64,000 nucleotides of DNA from Paeniglutamicibacter antarcticus (GCF_900010755.1 NZ_CZJT01000109.1:94993-158992), one strand, 5' to 3'; counted from the first letter of the stretch, positions 27,452 through 38,200 are shown. Translations and numbers: made by a program. The notes: generated from the sequence alone by a model not told the origin.

Positions 27452-28189
27452 TTAGCCAGCCAGCTCGGCATCTATGGCCTGGACGAATACCTCCAGTGGC
27501 TGGGCACCAACCACAGGCGAGCCGTTGATGATGAATGTGGGGGTGCCGGTGACACCGAGGTTTTTAGCCTCATCGTGGTTCTTTTGCACCAGTTCCTTGG
27601 TCTCGGTGGCAGCCGCGTCCGCAACGAATTGCTTATGGTCAGCACCAATGTCCTTGGCCATGGCTTCGATCCCGGCATCCGAGAAATCAGCATTCTTGGC
27701 GGTGGCACCGTTGGCGAAGAGCACGTCGTGGAATTCTTGGTACTTTCCCTGTTTGCCTGCGGCAACCGCGAGCTCGGCGCTTTGGCGTGAGTTTTCACCG
27801 AAGAACATGATGTCCCGGTACTCGATACGCAGCTTTCCGGCATCAACATACTGCTTCACAAGGACCGGCAGGGAATCGTTGGCCCACTTGGCGCAGTACC
27901 CGCACTGGAAGTCTGAGTAGGTGACCATGGTGACGGGGGCGTTGATATCGCCAACGGCCGTCGGGTCGCCGGCGGCACGGCGTTCGACGTTGATCTTTTG
28001 CTGTGTTTCCTGTGTTGCTGCGGGGCCTTCGCTGGGCTGGGCCGTGGCAACCGGAGGTGCCGCGGCAACATTGCCGGGCGTGGGGATCTGCATGCCGATG
28101 ACGATCCCGATCACCAGGGCGACGGGGATCGGCACGATCCAAAACCACGGGATTTTGGGCTTGGCCGGTGTTGCTGGAGCTTCAGTCAT
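27452..28189 (-). CDS. Membrane-anchored DsbA-family thioredoxin-fold protein
   Basis: 245 residues from ATG 28189 (GTG 28213 also possible). An N-terminal anchor (PWFWIVPIPVALVIGIVIGM) precedes a Ser/Ala linker and a DsbA domain. The active site is FQCGYCAKW (CGYC), and the cis-Pro loop is VTGTPTFIING. It would catalyse disulphide formation or isomerisation outside the membrane, recharged by the CcdA-like partner encoded next. Confidence 0.92.
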   Translation of the reverse strand: MTEAPATPAKPKIPWFWIVPIPVALVIGIVIGMQIPTPGNVAAAPPVATAQPSEGPAATQETQQKINVERRAAGDPTAVGDINAPVTMVTYSDFQCGYCAKWANDSLPVLVKQYVDAGKLRIEYRDIMFFGENSRQSAELAVAAGKQGKYQEFHDVLFANGATAKNADFSDAGIEAMAKDIGADHKQFVADAAATETKELVQKNHDEAKNLGVTGTPTFIINGSPVVGAQPLEVFVQAIDAELAG

Positions 28190-28359
28190 AAGGGTGACGC
28201 AGGTTCCTTCCACAGGGCATGCACCGTCGTTGCTGTGACTCAGGCACTTGCTTGAAAATGCGTGCAGCGTCGGTGAAGGGTCTTCTAATCAACGTATCCG
28301 AGATACGAGCCACGACTGAAATCCTGGCCTCGACTTGGATGTATACGGTGTCCGGAAGA

Positions 28360-29529
28360 CTACTTAAGGGCGCGGGATGAAGCGATTTCCGCGTGGATAT
28401 GGTCCATGTGGCGGGTTGTCACATTCCAACCGCGCGACATTTCCAGGTGTTTGCCCCACCCGCCCTTTGAATACGCGCCCCATTGCCCGTCGTAGCTGAG
28501 CCAAAGCTTGTCACGCCAAATAATGAATCCGATGCCGAGTTTTTTGTGGTTTGCAATCAGGTATTTGGCCATCTCGTCCCCTGCCTTGACGCCCGCAGCC
28601 GACGAGTAATTTTTGATCATGAAATCCGCAGCAAGTCCCCCACCGTGCCCGGTGGATCCACTCCGTGATCCTCCAACACCGATCAGCCCCTTCCCATAGC
28701 GTTTCTCGACGTCTTTGATCATGGATTTGGTCATGGGCTGCAGGGGCCGCGGGGCACGGTACTCAATGTTGGTGAGCAGGGTGTTTTTGATCCAACCGGT
28801 GCCACGCGTGGTCTTGACCTGTGACCAACCGTTGGCTGTCTTGAGGTAGGCGACCTTCTGGTTGGCAGGTACCGTGCCAAGGCTCGCGAAGGATGTTCCG
28901 GTCCCCTTGCGCACATTGGCAGTGCTGGTGGTCCATCGGTGCGTCGTTGAGTGACCGCTGGCCTTGGCTTTGGTACGCGCCAGCGATGAGCTCTCGATCC
29001 AACCACGCCCGGTGGGCGCCTGGACATAGGACCACTTCCCCGAGGACTTCAGCAGCGTGACCCCGGTTCCCCCTGTTTGTGCCATCAGCCGCTTTGATGC
29101 AGATGAAGGTTTCGTGTAAATCGGTTGGGTTCCGTCAATCCAGCGATTCGGACCGACGATCGGCTTTACAGCCGGAGCTTTGGCAACGCCGACGGTTGTC
29201 TTGAGGTAATCCGCGCTCACCCAACCCGTGTATTTTCCGACTTTGACCTGCCGCCACTTGCCACTGGTTTTCCCGCTTGGGTTGAGAACCGTTCCCTTTT
29301 TCAGGATTGTCAGGGATGCATATTGGGCTCCAGGGCCTTTGCGTAGGTTCAGCTTGTCCGTGGTCTTGGTTGTTTTCACGGTATTTGCCGGTGCGGTGAC
29401 CGCAGAACCCAAGACGGTGGACACGCTGGTTATCGTGGCTGCGCTGGCCGGAGCCAACGGCGTTAATGCCATGGCAGCTGCCACCGTGAGCGCTGCAAGC
29501 CAACGCGGGGTATTCATTTGGGTGCTCAT
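28360..29529 (-). CDS. Secreted SH3-repeat cell-wall protein with ARB_07466/M15-like C-terminal domain
   Basis: 389 residues from ATG 29529, with GGAGAG upstream. The signal peptide ends near ASA-ATI. Three bacterial SH3 units follow (LNLRKGPGAQYASLTIL, KPSSASKRLMAQTGG and ANVRKGTGTSFASLGTV cores). The C-terminal 130 residues contain GHGGGLAADFMI, GIGFIIWRDKLW and HMDHIHAEI, matching the ARB_07466-like domain whose His/Asp arrangement resembles D,D-carboxypeptidase (VanY/M15) zinc peptidases. It probably binds and trims peptidoglycan outside the cell. Confidence 0.85.
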   Translation of the reverse strand: MSTQMNTPRWLAALTVAAAMALTPLAPASAATITSVSTVLGSAVTAPANTVKTTKTTDKLNLRKGPGAQYASLTILKKGTVLNPSGKTSGKWRQVKVGKYTGWVSADYLKTTVGVAKAPAVKPIVGPNRWIDGTQPIYTKPSSASKRLMAQTGGTGVTLLKSSGKWSYVQAPTGRGWIESSSLARTKAKASGHSTTHRWTTSTANVRKGTGTSFASLGTVPANQKVAYLKTANGWSQVKTTRGTGWIKNTLLTNIEYRAPRPLQPMTKSMIKDVEKRYGKGLIGVGGSRSGSTGHGGGLAADFMIKNYSSAAGVKAGDEMAKYLIANHKKLGIGFIIWRDKLWLSYDGQWGAYSKGGWGKHLEMSRGWNVTTRHMDHIHAEIASSRALK

Positions 29530-29708
29530 TTTCGGTTCTCTCCGTGCCGGGGTTTGCACGAACCGAGGCCCGCGACGATTTCCACACACCCTACGCGAGC
29601 GATCCCGGCTTTCCCACGGCAACGGCACGTTTACCGGTTATTTTTCGGCATTCGGCCATGTGAAAGCCGGGTCCACCAACGAAGGAGCGACCCACGGGAG
29701 CCAAAATC

Positions 29709-31298
29709 CTAGACGTTTTCCCGCAGTACGTTCTTTTGCACCTTGCCCGTGGAAGTGCGGGGCAAATCCTGTGGGAAGTGAATCGTTTTGGGGACCTTGA
29801 AGCCCGCCAGTTGGGTGCGGGCATGCGCTGCCAGGGTCTTCGAGTCCAGGGTGGACCCGCTGGCTCGGATCACGTAGGCGACGGGGGTTTCGCCCCATTT
29901 TTCGTCAGGGACGCCGATGACAGCGACATCGAGGACTTCCGGGTGGCTGGCCAAAGCCTGCTCAACTTCGATGGTCGAGATGTTCTCACCGCCGGAAATG
30001 ATGATGTCCTTGGCCCTGTCCTTGAGCTGGATGTAGCCATCGGGGTGCATGACACCCAGGTCCCCGGTGTGGAACCAGCCGCCGGAGAAGGCCGCTTCGG
30101 TGGCTGCGTCATCCTTGTAATAACCGATCATGACGTTGTTGCCACGTAGCACGATCTCACCCATGGTCACCCCGTCTGCGGGGACATCGTTCATGTCCAT
30201 GTCCACGATGCGCGCGGATTCGGCCTGCACCATGCCAACACCCTGGCGGGAGACCCTTTCGGCGCGTGCGTCGTCGTCAAGTCCGTCCCAGGAGTCCTGG
30301 TATTCGCAGATCGTGAACGGGCCGTACACCTCGGTCAAGCCGTAGACATGAACCACGTCGATGCCGAGCTTCTGCAGTTTGCGGATGATGGCCGGGGATG
30401 GCGGCGCACCGGCAGTGGTGATCTTGATGCTCGACTCCAGTGCGTGGGCCTGCGGTGCGTCGGCGATGATGGAGCAGACCGTCGGCGCCCCGCAGAGGTG
30501 GGTGACGCCGAGGCCGTCGATGGCTTCCCACACGGGCTCCTCGCGCACGGCGCGCAGGCACAGGTGGGTGCCGCCGGCCGCCGTGACTGCCCAGGGGGTG
30601 CACCAGCCGTTGCAGTGGAACATCGGCAGGGTCCACAGGTAACGGGTGCGTGCGTCGAAGCCCTGATGGAAGGTCTCACCCAGGGAGTTCAGGTAGCTGC
30701 CACGGTGGGAGTAGAGCACGCCCTTGGGTTTTCCGGTGGTGCCGGACGTGTAGTTCAGCGCGATCGGTGCACACTCGTCGGCGATCGCATAAGGCAGGTC
30801 GGGTCCGGCCCCCAGGGCAATAAAGTCGGCGTAGGTGCCGTCGACGACAACGTCCGGGCGTGTGCCACCGAATTCAGTGTCGGTGATTTCAATGACCGCT
30901 TCGAGGGTGGGTACCTCTGTACGCAATGTTGCGGTTGTGGCCAGCAGCTCGGTGTCGGCAAAGAGCATCTTCGCTTCGGAATGTTCCATGATGTAGGCCA
31001 GTTCGCGGGCCGAGAGCCTGGTGTTCAAGGCGACCAGCACGCCGCCTGCCAGCGGTACAGCATAGTGGGCCATCAACATTTCTGGAATGTTCGGCGCCAG
31101 CACTGCGACCTTGTCCCCCGGGTTGAGGCGCGCGGACAGCGCCTTGGCAAATTGCTGGACTTCGACACCGAATTGCGCATAGTTGTAGCTGCGCGCACCG
31201 TGGACGATTGCTTCCTTACCGGGATAGACCTCCACCGATCGTTGGAGGAAACGCAACGGGGTGAGTTCGGAATGATTGGCTACCGTTGTCATGGTCAT
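29709..31298 (-). CDS. AMP-forming acyl-CoA synthetase
   Basis: 529 residues. The phosphate loop is YTSGTTGKPKGVLYSH and the adenine-binding motif is VYGLTEVYG. The hinge region is GGWFHTGDLGVMHPDGYIQL then DRAKDIIISGGENIS, and the catalytic lysine is in STGKVQKN. This is the medium/long-chain acyl-CoA ligase family, as in alkanoate or aromatic-acid activation. The gene stands alone. A palindrome GTTTCA-N5-TGAAAC lies 140 bases upstream of the start. Confidence 0.9.
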   Translation of the reverse strand: MTMTTVANHSELTPLRFLQRSVEVYPGKEAIVHGARSYNYAQFGVEVQQFAKALSARLNPGDKVAVLAPNIPEMLMAHYAVPLAGGVLVALNTRLSARELAYIMEHSEAKMLFADTELLATTATLRTEVPTLEAVIEITDTEFGGTRPDVVVDGTYADFIALGAGPDLPYAIADECAPIALNYTSGTTGKPKGVLYSHRGSYLNSLGETFHQGFDARTRYLWTLPMFHCNGWCTPWAVTAAGGTHLCLRAVREEPVWEAIDGLGVTHLCGAPTVCSIIADAPQAHALESSIKITTAGAPPSPAIIRKLQKLGIDVVHVYGLTEVYGPFTICEYQDSWDGLDDDARAERVSRQGVGMVQAESARIVDMDMNDVPADGVTMGEIVLRGNNVMIGYYKDDAATEAAFSGGWFHTGDLGVMHPDGYIQLKDRAKDIIISGGENISTIEVEQALASHPEVLDVAVIGVPDEKWGETPVAYVIRASGSTLDSKTLAAHARTQLAGFKVPKTIHFPQDLPRTSTGKVQKNVLRENV

Positions 31299-31438
31299 AA
31301 GATCCTCGCTTGGGGTACCGGTTCAACTGCCTACGCGCAGGACCCCGCGCTTAGGCGGGATCCGGCGCTGGTGCCGGGCGCCACGCGGGATGTGACGGGC
31401 GCAACATCGGCCAATGAAAGAATAGATCCCGGTACCTC

Positions 31439-31455
31439 GTTTCACAATTTGAAAC
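31439..31455. promoter_or_regulatory. Inverted repeat GTTTCA-CAATT-TGAAAC in a 506-base intergenic region
   Basis: Perfect 6-bp arms, 5-base spacer, of the size of a TetR/FadR-type site. It lies between the acyl-CoA synthetase (start 31298) and the UDG-like gene (start 31805). The rest of 31299-31804 shows no open frame with coding character. A -10-like TAGGCT is at 31775-31780. Confidence 0.35.
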
Positions 31456-31804
31456 CCAATGCCGACGAGCTGACTTCATCGCAGCACTCTAGGAATCACG
31501 GGTCCGGGCCACGGGGCCATCACCCTGCACTACCCCTTCCCCACTGCGTAAACCCGCACTCCCATCCCCCCGCCCGGCCGAAAAGCCCAGCGATTCCACC
31601 TCCAATTTCAGTCAGGATTTGGGTCGTTCAGGTCGCCCTCACCAGGATCCATCGAACCAATATTGGCCAACAGGCTGCCCGGCTCAAGGTCATTTCGCGG
31701 CGATGTGGACGCCCGCCGACCTCGGGGTTTCGATCTCCTGCGGACGAGCGAATGCGCGGGCGGAACAATCGGCGTAGGCTCAGTGGTAGGGCGAAAGGTG
31801 AACA

Positions 31805-32434
31805 ATGAGCCAATCCGAGTACTTTGAAGAACAGTTGAGCAAGGTGGAGGACGATTCCGTCGCCGAACTCACTGCACTATGTCGCAAGTTGCAGGAACAG
31901 CAACCCGGTTCCCGGGTTCCGCTGATCGATCCGATTCACGACGTGGAAGAAGCTCGGGTTATCTCCTTGCAAATCGCGCCGGGTCCCGGAACGTCTTCGG
32001 GTTTCCTCTCCCTGCGCAACGACGATCCATCGGCAGCACGGCTTGCAGCCGTCTACGAAGCCGCGGGACTTGAACCGCAGTACGGCATCCCTTGGAATGT
32101 ATACCCCTGGGAATTGCCCGACGGCGGAACCAAGCTCACCCCGGACCAAGTCAAGGCCGGCATTCGCCCGCTCAAGGAACTGATGCGCATTGCGTACCGG
32201 ACCTCCGCGATCGTGGCTCATGGCACCGAAGCCAAGCGCTTGGTGCAGGCCTGGATCAAGGCCGGTGGCCAGCAGGTCATCAACCAGCGTGGCATCAAGA
32301 TCTACGAAGTGCGATCCACCGCTGACCGCGCATTCCTGGGGTCCGCCGAAAAGCAGCAGGGCTGGTTCGACGAAATGGTCGCAGCCTACACCGACGCCAT
32401 GGCACGGGCCGGAGTGCGCCCAACGGAAAAGTGA
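31805..32434 (+). CDS. Uracil-DNA glycosylase superfamily protein
   Basis: 209 residues from ATG 31805, with AAAGG upstream. The segments IAPGPGTSSGFLSLRNDDPSA and YGIPWNVYPW align with the actinobacterial UDG-like family (motifs resembling APGP...GSGF and WNxxPW). The C-terminal AIVAHGTEAKRL occupies the HPS-loop position. A base-excision role is likely but unproven. The SDR gene begins at a GTG overlapping its TGA (GTGA), so the two are translationally coupled. Confidence 0.75.
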   Translation: MSQSEYFEEQLSKVEDDSVAELTALCRKLQEQQPGSRVPLIDPIHDVEEARVISLQIAPGPGTSSGFLSLRNDDPSAARLAAVYEAAGLEPQYGIPWNVYPWELPDGGTKLTPDQVKAGIRPLKELMRIAYRTSAIVAHGTEAKRLVQAWIKAGGQQVINQRGIKIYEVRSTADRAFLGSAEKQQGWFDEMVAAYTDAMARAGVRPTEK

Positions 32435-33285
32435 AGGTCCTTGTTCTCGGTGCCGGAGATTTAGGCACCGAGACGGGGCTTCGCCTCGCTGCCCAGGGTC
32501 ATCAAGTCACAGCTTGGCGCCGTCGCGCAGAATTACTCCCCGATGCTTTCACCGCGGTGGCCGTTGACCTTGCCGATTCCGAAACCGGGCTTCCGGCCAT
32601 CGACCCCGACACCGAGCTGGTCATCTTCACCCCCGCGGCGCCAGAACGCACAGCCGAGGCATACCGGCGCACCTATTTGCTGGCCGCTGGCCGCATTCTT
32701 GACGCCCTGCAGCGGGATCGGGTGAACCCGGGGCGTTTGCTCCTGGTTTCCTCCACCGCTGTATATGGCGATGCCCGGGGCGGCTGGGTTGACGAGACAA
32801 CGCCCATCGACCCGCCGAGTGAAACAGCGAGGATCCTGGCGGAAACCGAATCAGTGGTGCGCACATACCCGGGAACGCCAGTGGTTCTGCGCCTTTCCGG
32901 AATCTACGGTCCCGGCCGAAACTATCTCATTAACCAGGTCAAGGATGGCAAGGCACTCAAACCCGGCCGCACCGTGTGGACCAACAGGATCCACCGCGAC
33001 GACGCGGCAGCGGCACTTGTCCATCTGGGGACCATGGAACGGGCTCCCGAACAGCTGTACGTGGGTGTCGATCACGAGCCTGTGGGCCTAGCCCAAGTCC
33101 AGGAATTTCTGGCCGGGCAGCTCGGGGTAGCTGGCCCCGCCGAAGGCGAAAGCACCGTCAACCGAGGCGGGGATAGAAGGCTATCGAACGCCCGCCTGCT
33201 GGCCAGCGGGTTCACCTTCACGTTCCCCACTTACCGCGAGGGATACGCCAGCGTGCTGGCAGGCGAGGGTTCCCGCCACCCCTAA
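32431..33285 (+). CDS. Atypical short-chain dehydrogenase/reductase (NAD-epimerase-like)
   Basis: 284 residues from a GTG that overlaps the preceding stop by 4 bases. The dinucleotide site is VLVLGAGDLGTETGL. SSTAVYGDARGGWVDE and RLSGIYGPGRN match extended SDRs. The usual YxxxK is replaced by a SETARILAE-type sequence, as in E. coli YeeZ-like atypical SDRs. Substrate unknown; it is co-transcribed with the UDG-like gene. Confidence 0.85.
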   Translation: MKVLVLGAGDLGTETGLRLAAQGHQVTAWRRRAELLPDAFTAVAVDLADSETGLPAIDPDTELVIFTPAAPERTAEAYRRTYLLAAGRILDALQRDRVNPGRLLLVSSTAVYGDARGGWVDETTPIDPPSETARILAETESVVRTYPGTPVVLRLSGIYGPGRNYLINQVKDGKALKPGRTVWTNRIHRDDAAAALVHLGTMERAPEQLYVGVDHEPVGLAQVQEFLAGQLGVAGPAEGESTVNRGGDRRLSNARLLASGFTFTFPTYREGYASVLAGEGSRHP

Positions 33286-33376
33286 CGCGGATCTGCCACC
33301 CTTGGAAGAGGGTCTTGTATTGTTCGGCGGCCAGGTCCTGCGGCCGTTCTTGTACCAATCAATGCTTGCGCAATTG

Positions 33377-33423
33377 CCTCGGGGCCCGGAAACGGAACTA
33401 AGTTCCGATGCCGGGCCCCGAGG
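33377..33423. terminator. Bidirectional terminator with a compound stem
   Basis: CCTCGGGGCCCGG (33377-33389) pairs with CCGGGCCCCGAGG (33411-33423), and the internal CGGAACT-A-AGTTCCG (33393-33407) forms an apical hairpin. It separates the convergent SDR and oxidase genes. Confidence 0.75.
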
Positions 33424-33452
33424 CCAGAAAATTTTCTGCGTACCGCTGCGGG

Positions 33453-34730
33453 TTAGAAGCCCTTGCGCAATGGATCGAAGTGGCGTGCCACCGCAGGCTT
33501 TTCCTTGCCCAGGATGCCGGCGGCAATCATCTTGCCGGTCAGCGGGCCCAAGGCCACGCCCCACATGCCGTGTCCGCCACCCACGTGAACGCGCGGGGAC
33601 TTCGTGGCGCCAACCAATGGCATGCCATCAGCGGTGCACGGGCGTCCACCGACCCATTCTTCCTTGCGGTTTTCCCAGTTGATGCCCTTGTAGACAGGTG
33701 CGGCAGCCGCAACGATTGCTTCGATGCGCTTGGGCTCCAACGGGTGGTTGGCGTCGCGGAACTCCATGGTTCCTGCAACACGGAAGCGGTCACCCAACGG
33801 GGTGCAGGCAACCCGCTGCGACGGGAAGTAGATCGGGTGCGTCGGCATGACCTCTGGCTGCACTGTGAAGGAGTAGCCACGGCCGGCCTGGACCACGACG
33901 TTCACACCGAACTTCTTGGTCAGGTCGTTCAACCAGGCGCCGGTGGCCATGACCACGTGGTCGGCGGTGATCGAGCGACCCTCGGAACCGATAACGGTCA
34001 CCGAGCTGCCGTTGTCACGGATGTCCGTGACGTTGAAGGAGCCAACAATGTCGCCGCCTCGGGCGATGACCGATTCGGCCAAGGATTCCATGTACTTCGG
34101 CGGGTTCAGGAAGCGCTGGTTCTTGATCGCCACACCCGCTGCCACGCTATCGGACAGGGTAGGTTCAATGGCACGCAGCTCGTCGCCGGTTAGCAAGTCG
34201 AACTCGACGTTGCCGCCGGTCTTCTTGATCATCTCGAACTCGTGAAGCAAGCCATCACGGTCCTTGAGGGACTTGAAGCCGGTCAGGAACGGGTCGGCAG
34301 ACTTGGTCTTCTCGACGACACCCGGGCCTGCGTTGGTGCCTTCGGCGATCTCATCAAACGCGTCAAGACCGGTAGTGCCAAGCTCGGAGTAGATGCGCAT
34401 GGCCTGCTCCCACTTTTTCGGGGTGCTGTGCCAGGTGAAACCGATCAGGAAGCGAAGCAGCTTGGCATCGGCCTTCAACGGAATGTACAGCGGGGAAGCC
34501 GGATCCATCATCATCTTCAGCCCGCTGGAGAAGATCGAAGGCTCTGCGATCGGCAGCGTCAACGCCGGAGTCAGCCAACCTGCGTTGCCCCATGAAGCGC
34601 CCGAAGCCACGCCACCACGGTCAACGACCGTGACCTTGACGCCTTCTTCTTGCAAGTACCAAGCAGTGGACAAGCCCACGAACCCGGCGCCTACGATTAC
34701 AACATGCTCAGGCGTCGTTGCGCTGGCCAT
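33453..34730 (-). CDS. FAD-dependent D-amino-acid dehydrogenase-like oxidoreductase (DadA/DAO family)
   Basis: 425 residues from ATG 34730, with GGAG 7 bases upstream. The N-terminal VVIVGAGFVGLSTAWYLQEEG is the FAD-binding Rossmann motif, and SGASWGNAGWL follows as in DadA. The C-terminal HVGGGHGMWGVALGPLTGKMIA is the second FAD-contact segment. It would oxidise a D-amino acid or similar amine. A decayed copy of the C-terminal segment is found at 63160-63262. Confidence 0.9.
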   Translation of the reverse strand: MASATTPEHVVIVGAGFVGLSTAWYLQEEGVKVTVVDRGGVASGASWGNAGWLTPALTLPIAEPSIFSSGLKMMMDPASPLYIPLKADAKLLRFLIGFTWHSTPKKWEQAMRIYSELGTTGLDAFDEIAEGTNAGPGVVEKTKSADPFLTGFKSLKDRDGLLHEFEMIKKTGGNVEFDLLTGDELRAIEPTLSDSVAAGVAIKNQRFLNPPKYMESLAESVIARGGDIVGSFNVTDIRDNGSSVTVIGSEGRSITADHVVMATGAWLNDLTKKFGVNVVVQAGRGYSFTVQPEVMPTHPIYFPSQRVACTPLGDRFRVAGTMEFRDANHPLEPKRIEAIVAAAAPVYKGINWENRKEEWVGGRPCTADGMPLVGATKSPRVHVGGGHGMWGVALGPLTGKMIAAGILGKEKPAVARHFDPLRKGF

Positions 34731-34949
34731 GGTCACACTCCGTTCAAGAAAATTGTTAACGCTTTCACTCAACTTTGCCGGTGAATCCGACGCACCGCAA
34801 CGCAATTTCACTTTTCATCGGTGACCCAGACCACAACGGCATGCGGCTTGTACTTAATGCGAGATTTATGATGTTTTGCAGTATTTTCTGCGAGATGGCT
34901 TGCGACTCGCCTTAGTTCCCATCTCCCAGAAAACCTTTTGAGCATTATT

Positions 34950-35134
34950 AGATGTCACGAGCGTCAATCATTTTCACCGAAGATCCCCACAGCATCCCCG
35001 GGCTAACCAGCTGCACTCCACCACCGGATAGGTTCGGTGTCCCTGCCCTTTGTGTCAGCGAAGGACAGGTTGCATCTGGAAACGATGTTGAGGTGTCCAA
35101 AATGTTGGTCCAATGTGAACCATGTGCTTGCCAT
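34950..35134 (-). pseudogene. Relic of a calcineurin-like metallophosphoesterase (N-terminal fragment)
   Basis: From ATG 35134, with GGAG just upstream, the frame reads WFTLDQHFGHLNIVSRCN, which resembles the WFTSDxHFGHxNII opening of a small metallophosphoesterase family. The Asp before His is preserved. After about 43 codons the frame ends. A neighbouring frame continues with LVSPGMLWGSSV, matching the expected SPGDTVWVLGD segment, so a frameshift plus 3' truncation is likely. It occupies part of the 34731-35264 gap, which otherwise shows no gene. Confidence 0.45.
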
Positions 35135-35252
35135 GACTCCACGTTCTTTCGTGGGGAACGGCTGGAAAAAGCCCCAGAATTTACGCAATCTCAGATTTCA
35201 GCTCTAAGGCGTGATCCTACCGCCGGTGACACTTCCCGTGGGCCCGCGCAAT

Positions 35253-35258
35253 TAGAAT
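35253..35258 (+). promoter_or_regulatory. -10 box TAGAAT, leaderless promoter of the SNF2-type helicase
   Basis: TAGAAT ends 6 bases before the ATG at 35265, and no ribosome-binding sequence lies between. This fits a leaderless transcript. Confidence 0.55.
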
Positions 35259-35264
35259 ATTTCC

Positions 35265-38200
35265 ATGACTTCCGTTTTCCCGACCCTCGCTTCGCGCGCC
35301 ATGATCACAGAACTTGTGGGTTCCACAAGCATGTCTCGTGGGGCCGATTACGCGAGCACCGGGCGGGTCTTGGACACCAACTGGATTGCCCCGATGAGCA
35401 TCGTGCGTGGCAGCGTGCTGGGTTCGGGAAACAAAATCTATCGCACGGCCATCCATTCCCAGGTCCGCAACGGCCTCCTATACCCGCAACACGGCATTTG
35501 CACGTGCCCGGTGGCCAATAACTGCAAGCATGCGGCTGCCGTTTTGTTTGCGTATATGTGGGATGAAACCAACTTCGAAGAACCCGATCCCAGGGCACCG
35601 TGGGAACGGACGCTGCAGGCATTGATGGGGGTTGACGAAGGCTCCAGCGAACCGAAACAGACCCGCTTCCTGGGCGTCCAATTCGAGCTGCGGCCCAAGG
35701 TCAGCCCCCGCTACTATTCAAGCGCCGTCGATAAGATCAATTCCGGCGACATCCCGCACACGTCAAAACTGGAACTAACGATGCGTCCGGTTCAGTTGAA
35801 TGAAAAGGGACGCTGGGTTTCCGGCAACCTCACCTGGCAACATTTCAGGTATACCCGCAGCGGTGAAATCCCCACACTGCCGTTTGAGAACCACTACGAT
35901 CCCGTCCAGGTTGAGTGGTTCTGCACGCTGCTGCAGTTGAACTCTTTTGCTGCTTGGAATGGTTCGCACCTGCTGACCAGCGATTTTTTGACCCCCATGG
36001 TGTGGAACCACTTGGCCCAAGCGCCAGCATTGGGCATCGAATTCAAGGCTTCGTCAGTCAAGTCGACGGTCAAGATTTACAACGCTGTAAATGTGCGAGC
36101 AGACATCGCAGCCGATGGAAAGAAACTGCGGCTGCTTCCCCTTATTGACGAAACACCTGCAGGGTTAGACACCGACTTCGCCGGCACCATTGCGGATCAC
36201 GGGGTGTATTGGTGGGACACTTCCAGCACCCTCAAGAACGCAAACCTCCATTTGGCTCCGTCCAAGGAACGACTCACCCCCTTGCTGACGGGCCTCTTGC
36301 GTTCGGAGAAGAAGGTCATGATCCCGGCCAATGGACGGGAAAATTTCGAAAAAGAGTACCTCCCGAAGATCGCCAAGGCCACGCTTCTTGTATCTTCGGA
36401 CCATTCAGTATCCGTTCCGGCCTCGGTACTTCCAACCATGGTCTTGAAGCTCAAGCATTTTGCCGGCGATGAAGTAACCAGCCCGAGACCGAAGAAAGAC
36501 AAGCCCACCAAGCCAGGCGTCACGCTTCATTGGGGCTACGACTATGCCGGTGCTTTCGCCTCCCTGGACCCCGCGAGTTCCTCCCACGTCGAACGCGATG
36601 AACGCACGGAGCTGTCGCTGCAGCGTGGTGTTATCGCGGCACTGGCCGATTTCCCCGAAACCTTTGCCAACCTCCTGCCCAACCCGAAGATCGGCAAGCT
36701 CACCACCGACGAAGGCACCACACTCAGTGGCATCGCCGCCGCACGTTTTGTTGCTTTGGCGCTACCCATACTTGAGAAAATTCCTGCACTCGACATCAGG
36801 GTCGCGGGCATCGCCACCGAGTTCGAGGAACTCACCGCGGAGCCGCTGATCATCATTTCCACCCAGAACACCGAAACCAACGACTGGTTCGATCTGGGAG
36901 TCGAGGTGCAGATCGATGGGAACAAGGTTCCCTTCACCGAGCTTTTCCAAGCCCTGGCACACAATGAAAAGCACCTGATGCTGCCCAACGGGAAGTACTT
37001 TGAGCTTGACCGGCCCGAATACGAACAGCTTCGCAGGCTCATCGAAGAAGCCCGGGCGCTCTCGGACTCGCACGGCGAGGAAACCGTCAGGATTTCAAAA
37101 CACCAGGCTTCCCTCTGGGAAGAGCTCTCCGAACTGGCAACGAACGCAGAAGCAACGGCCGAGTGGAAGGCTTCAGCCGGCAGCCTCGCCAATATTTCCA
37201 AGGTCGAGCACTCCCCCGTGCCGGCAAGCATCAACGCAACCCTGCGCCCCTACCAGCGCGAGGGTTTCGAATGGCTCTCATTCCTCTATGACAACTCGCT
37301 TGGCGGGGTGTTGGCCGACGACATGGGGCTGGGCAAGACGCTTCAGACCTTGGCATTGATCCAGCATGCCAAGGACCGCCACGATGATTCGACCGGAAAA
37401 ATGCCGCCGTTCCTCGTGGTTGCCCCCACCTCGGTGGTTTCCAACTGGCTCGCCGAGACCCGTCGCTTTGCCCCGGATCTCAAGTCCCTCTATCTCACCG
37501 AAACCGTGAAGCGGGGCGGTGTCACCATCGAGCAGATGGTCGATGACGTCGATATCATCATCACCTCTTACGGTTTGTTCCGCATTGACCAAGACGAATA
37601 CCGCAGCGCCAAGTTCTCCGGGTTGATCTTGGACGAGGCCCAGTTCGTGAAGAACCCGGCAACCCAGGCCGCCAAGCAAGCCCGAGATTTCCCCGCCAAC
37701 TTCAAACTGGCGATTACCGGCACCCCCATGGAAAACAACCTGTCCGAACTCTGGTCGATGTTCGCCATTGTTGCTCCCGGGCTCTTCTCCACGCTCAAGC
37801 GCTTCGACGAGACATACCGGAAACCCATCGAGAAGGACGGCGACAATGAAGCACTGTCCCGTCTGCGCCGCCGAATCCGCCCGCTGATGCTGCGCCGGAC
37901 CAAGGAGCTTGTGGCCACGGACCTGCCCGAAAAACAAGAACAGGTGCTGGAACTCGAGCTGAGCCCCAAACACCGCACCATCTATCAACGCCATCTTCAG
38001 CGTGAACGCCAAAAGGTGTTGGGCATGCTCGAAGACATGGACAAGAACCGTTTCGCAGTCTTCTCCTCGCTGACCAAACTGCGCCAGCTCTCACTTGATG
38101 CCTCGCTGATCGACGACGAATACAGCTCGGTACCCAGCAGCAAGCTCGAGGCACTCTTGGAGCAACTGGAGGACCTGACCTCCGAGGGGCACAACGCCTT

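Noticed and set aside
31765..31800. GGCTCAGTGGTAG resembling a tRNA D-arm
   Set aside because: No acceptor, anticodon or T-arm can be folded around it; it overlaps the promoter and ribosome site of the gene at 31805.
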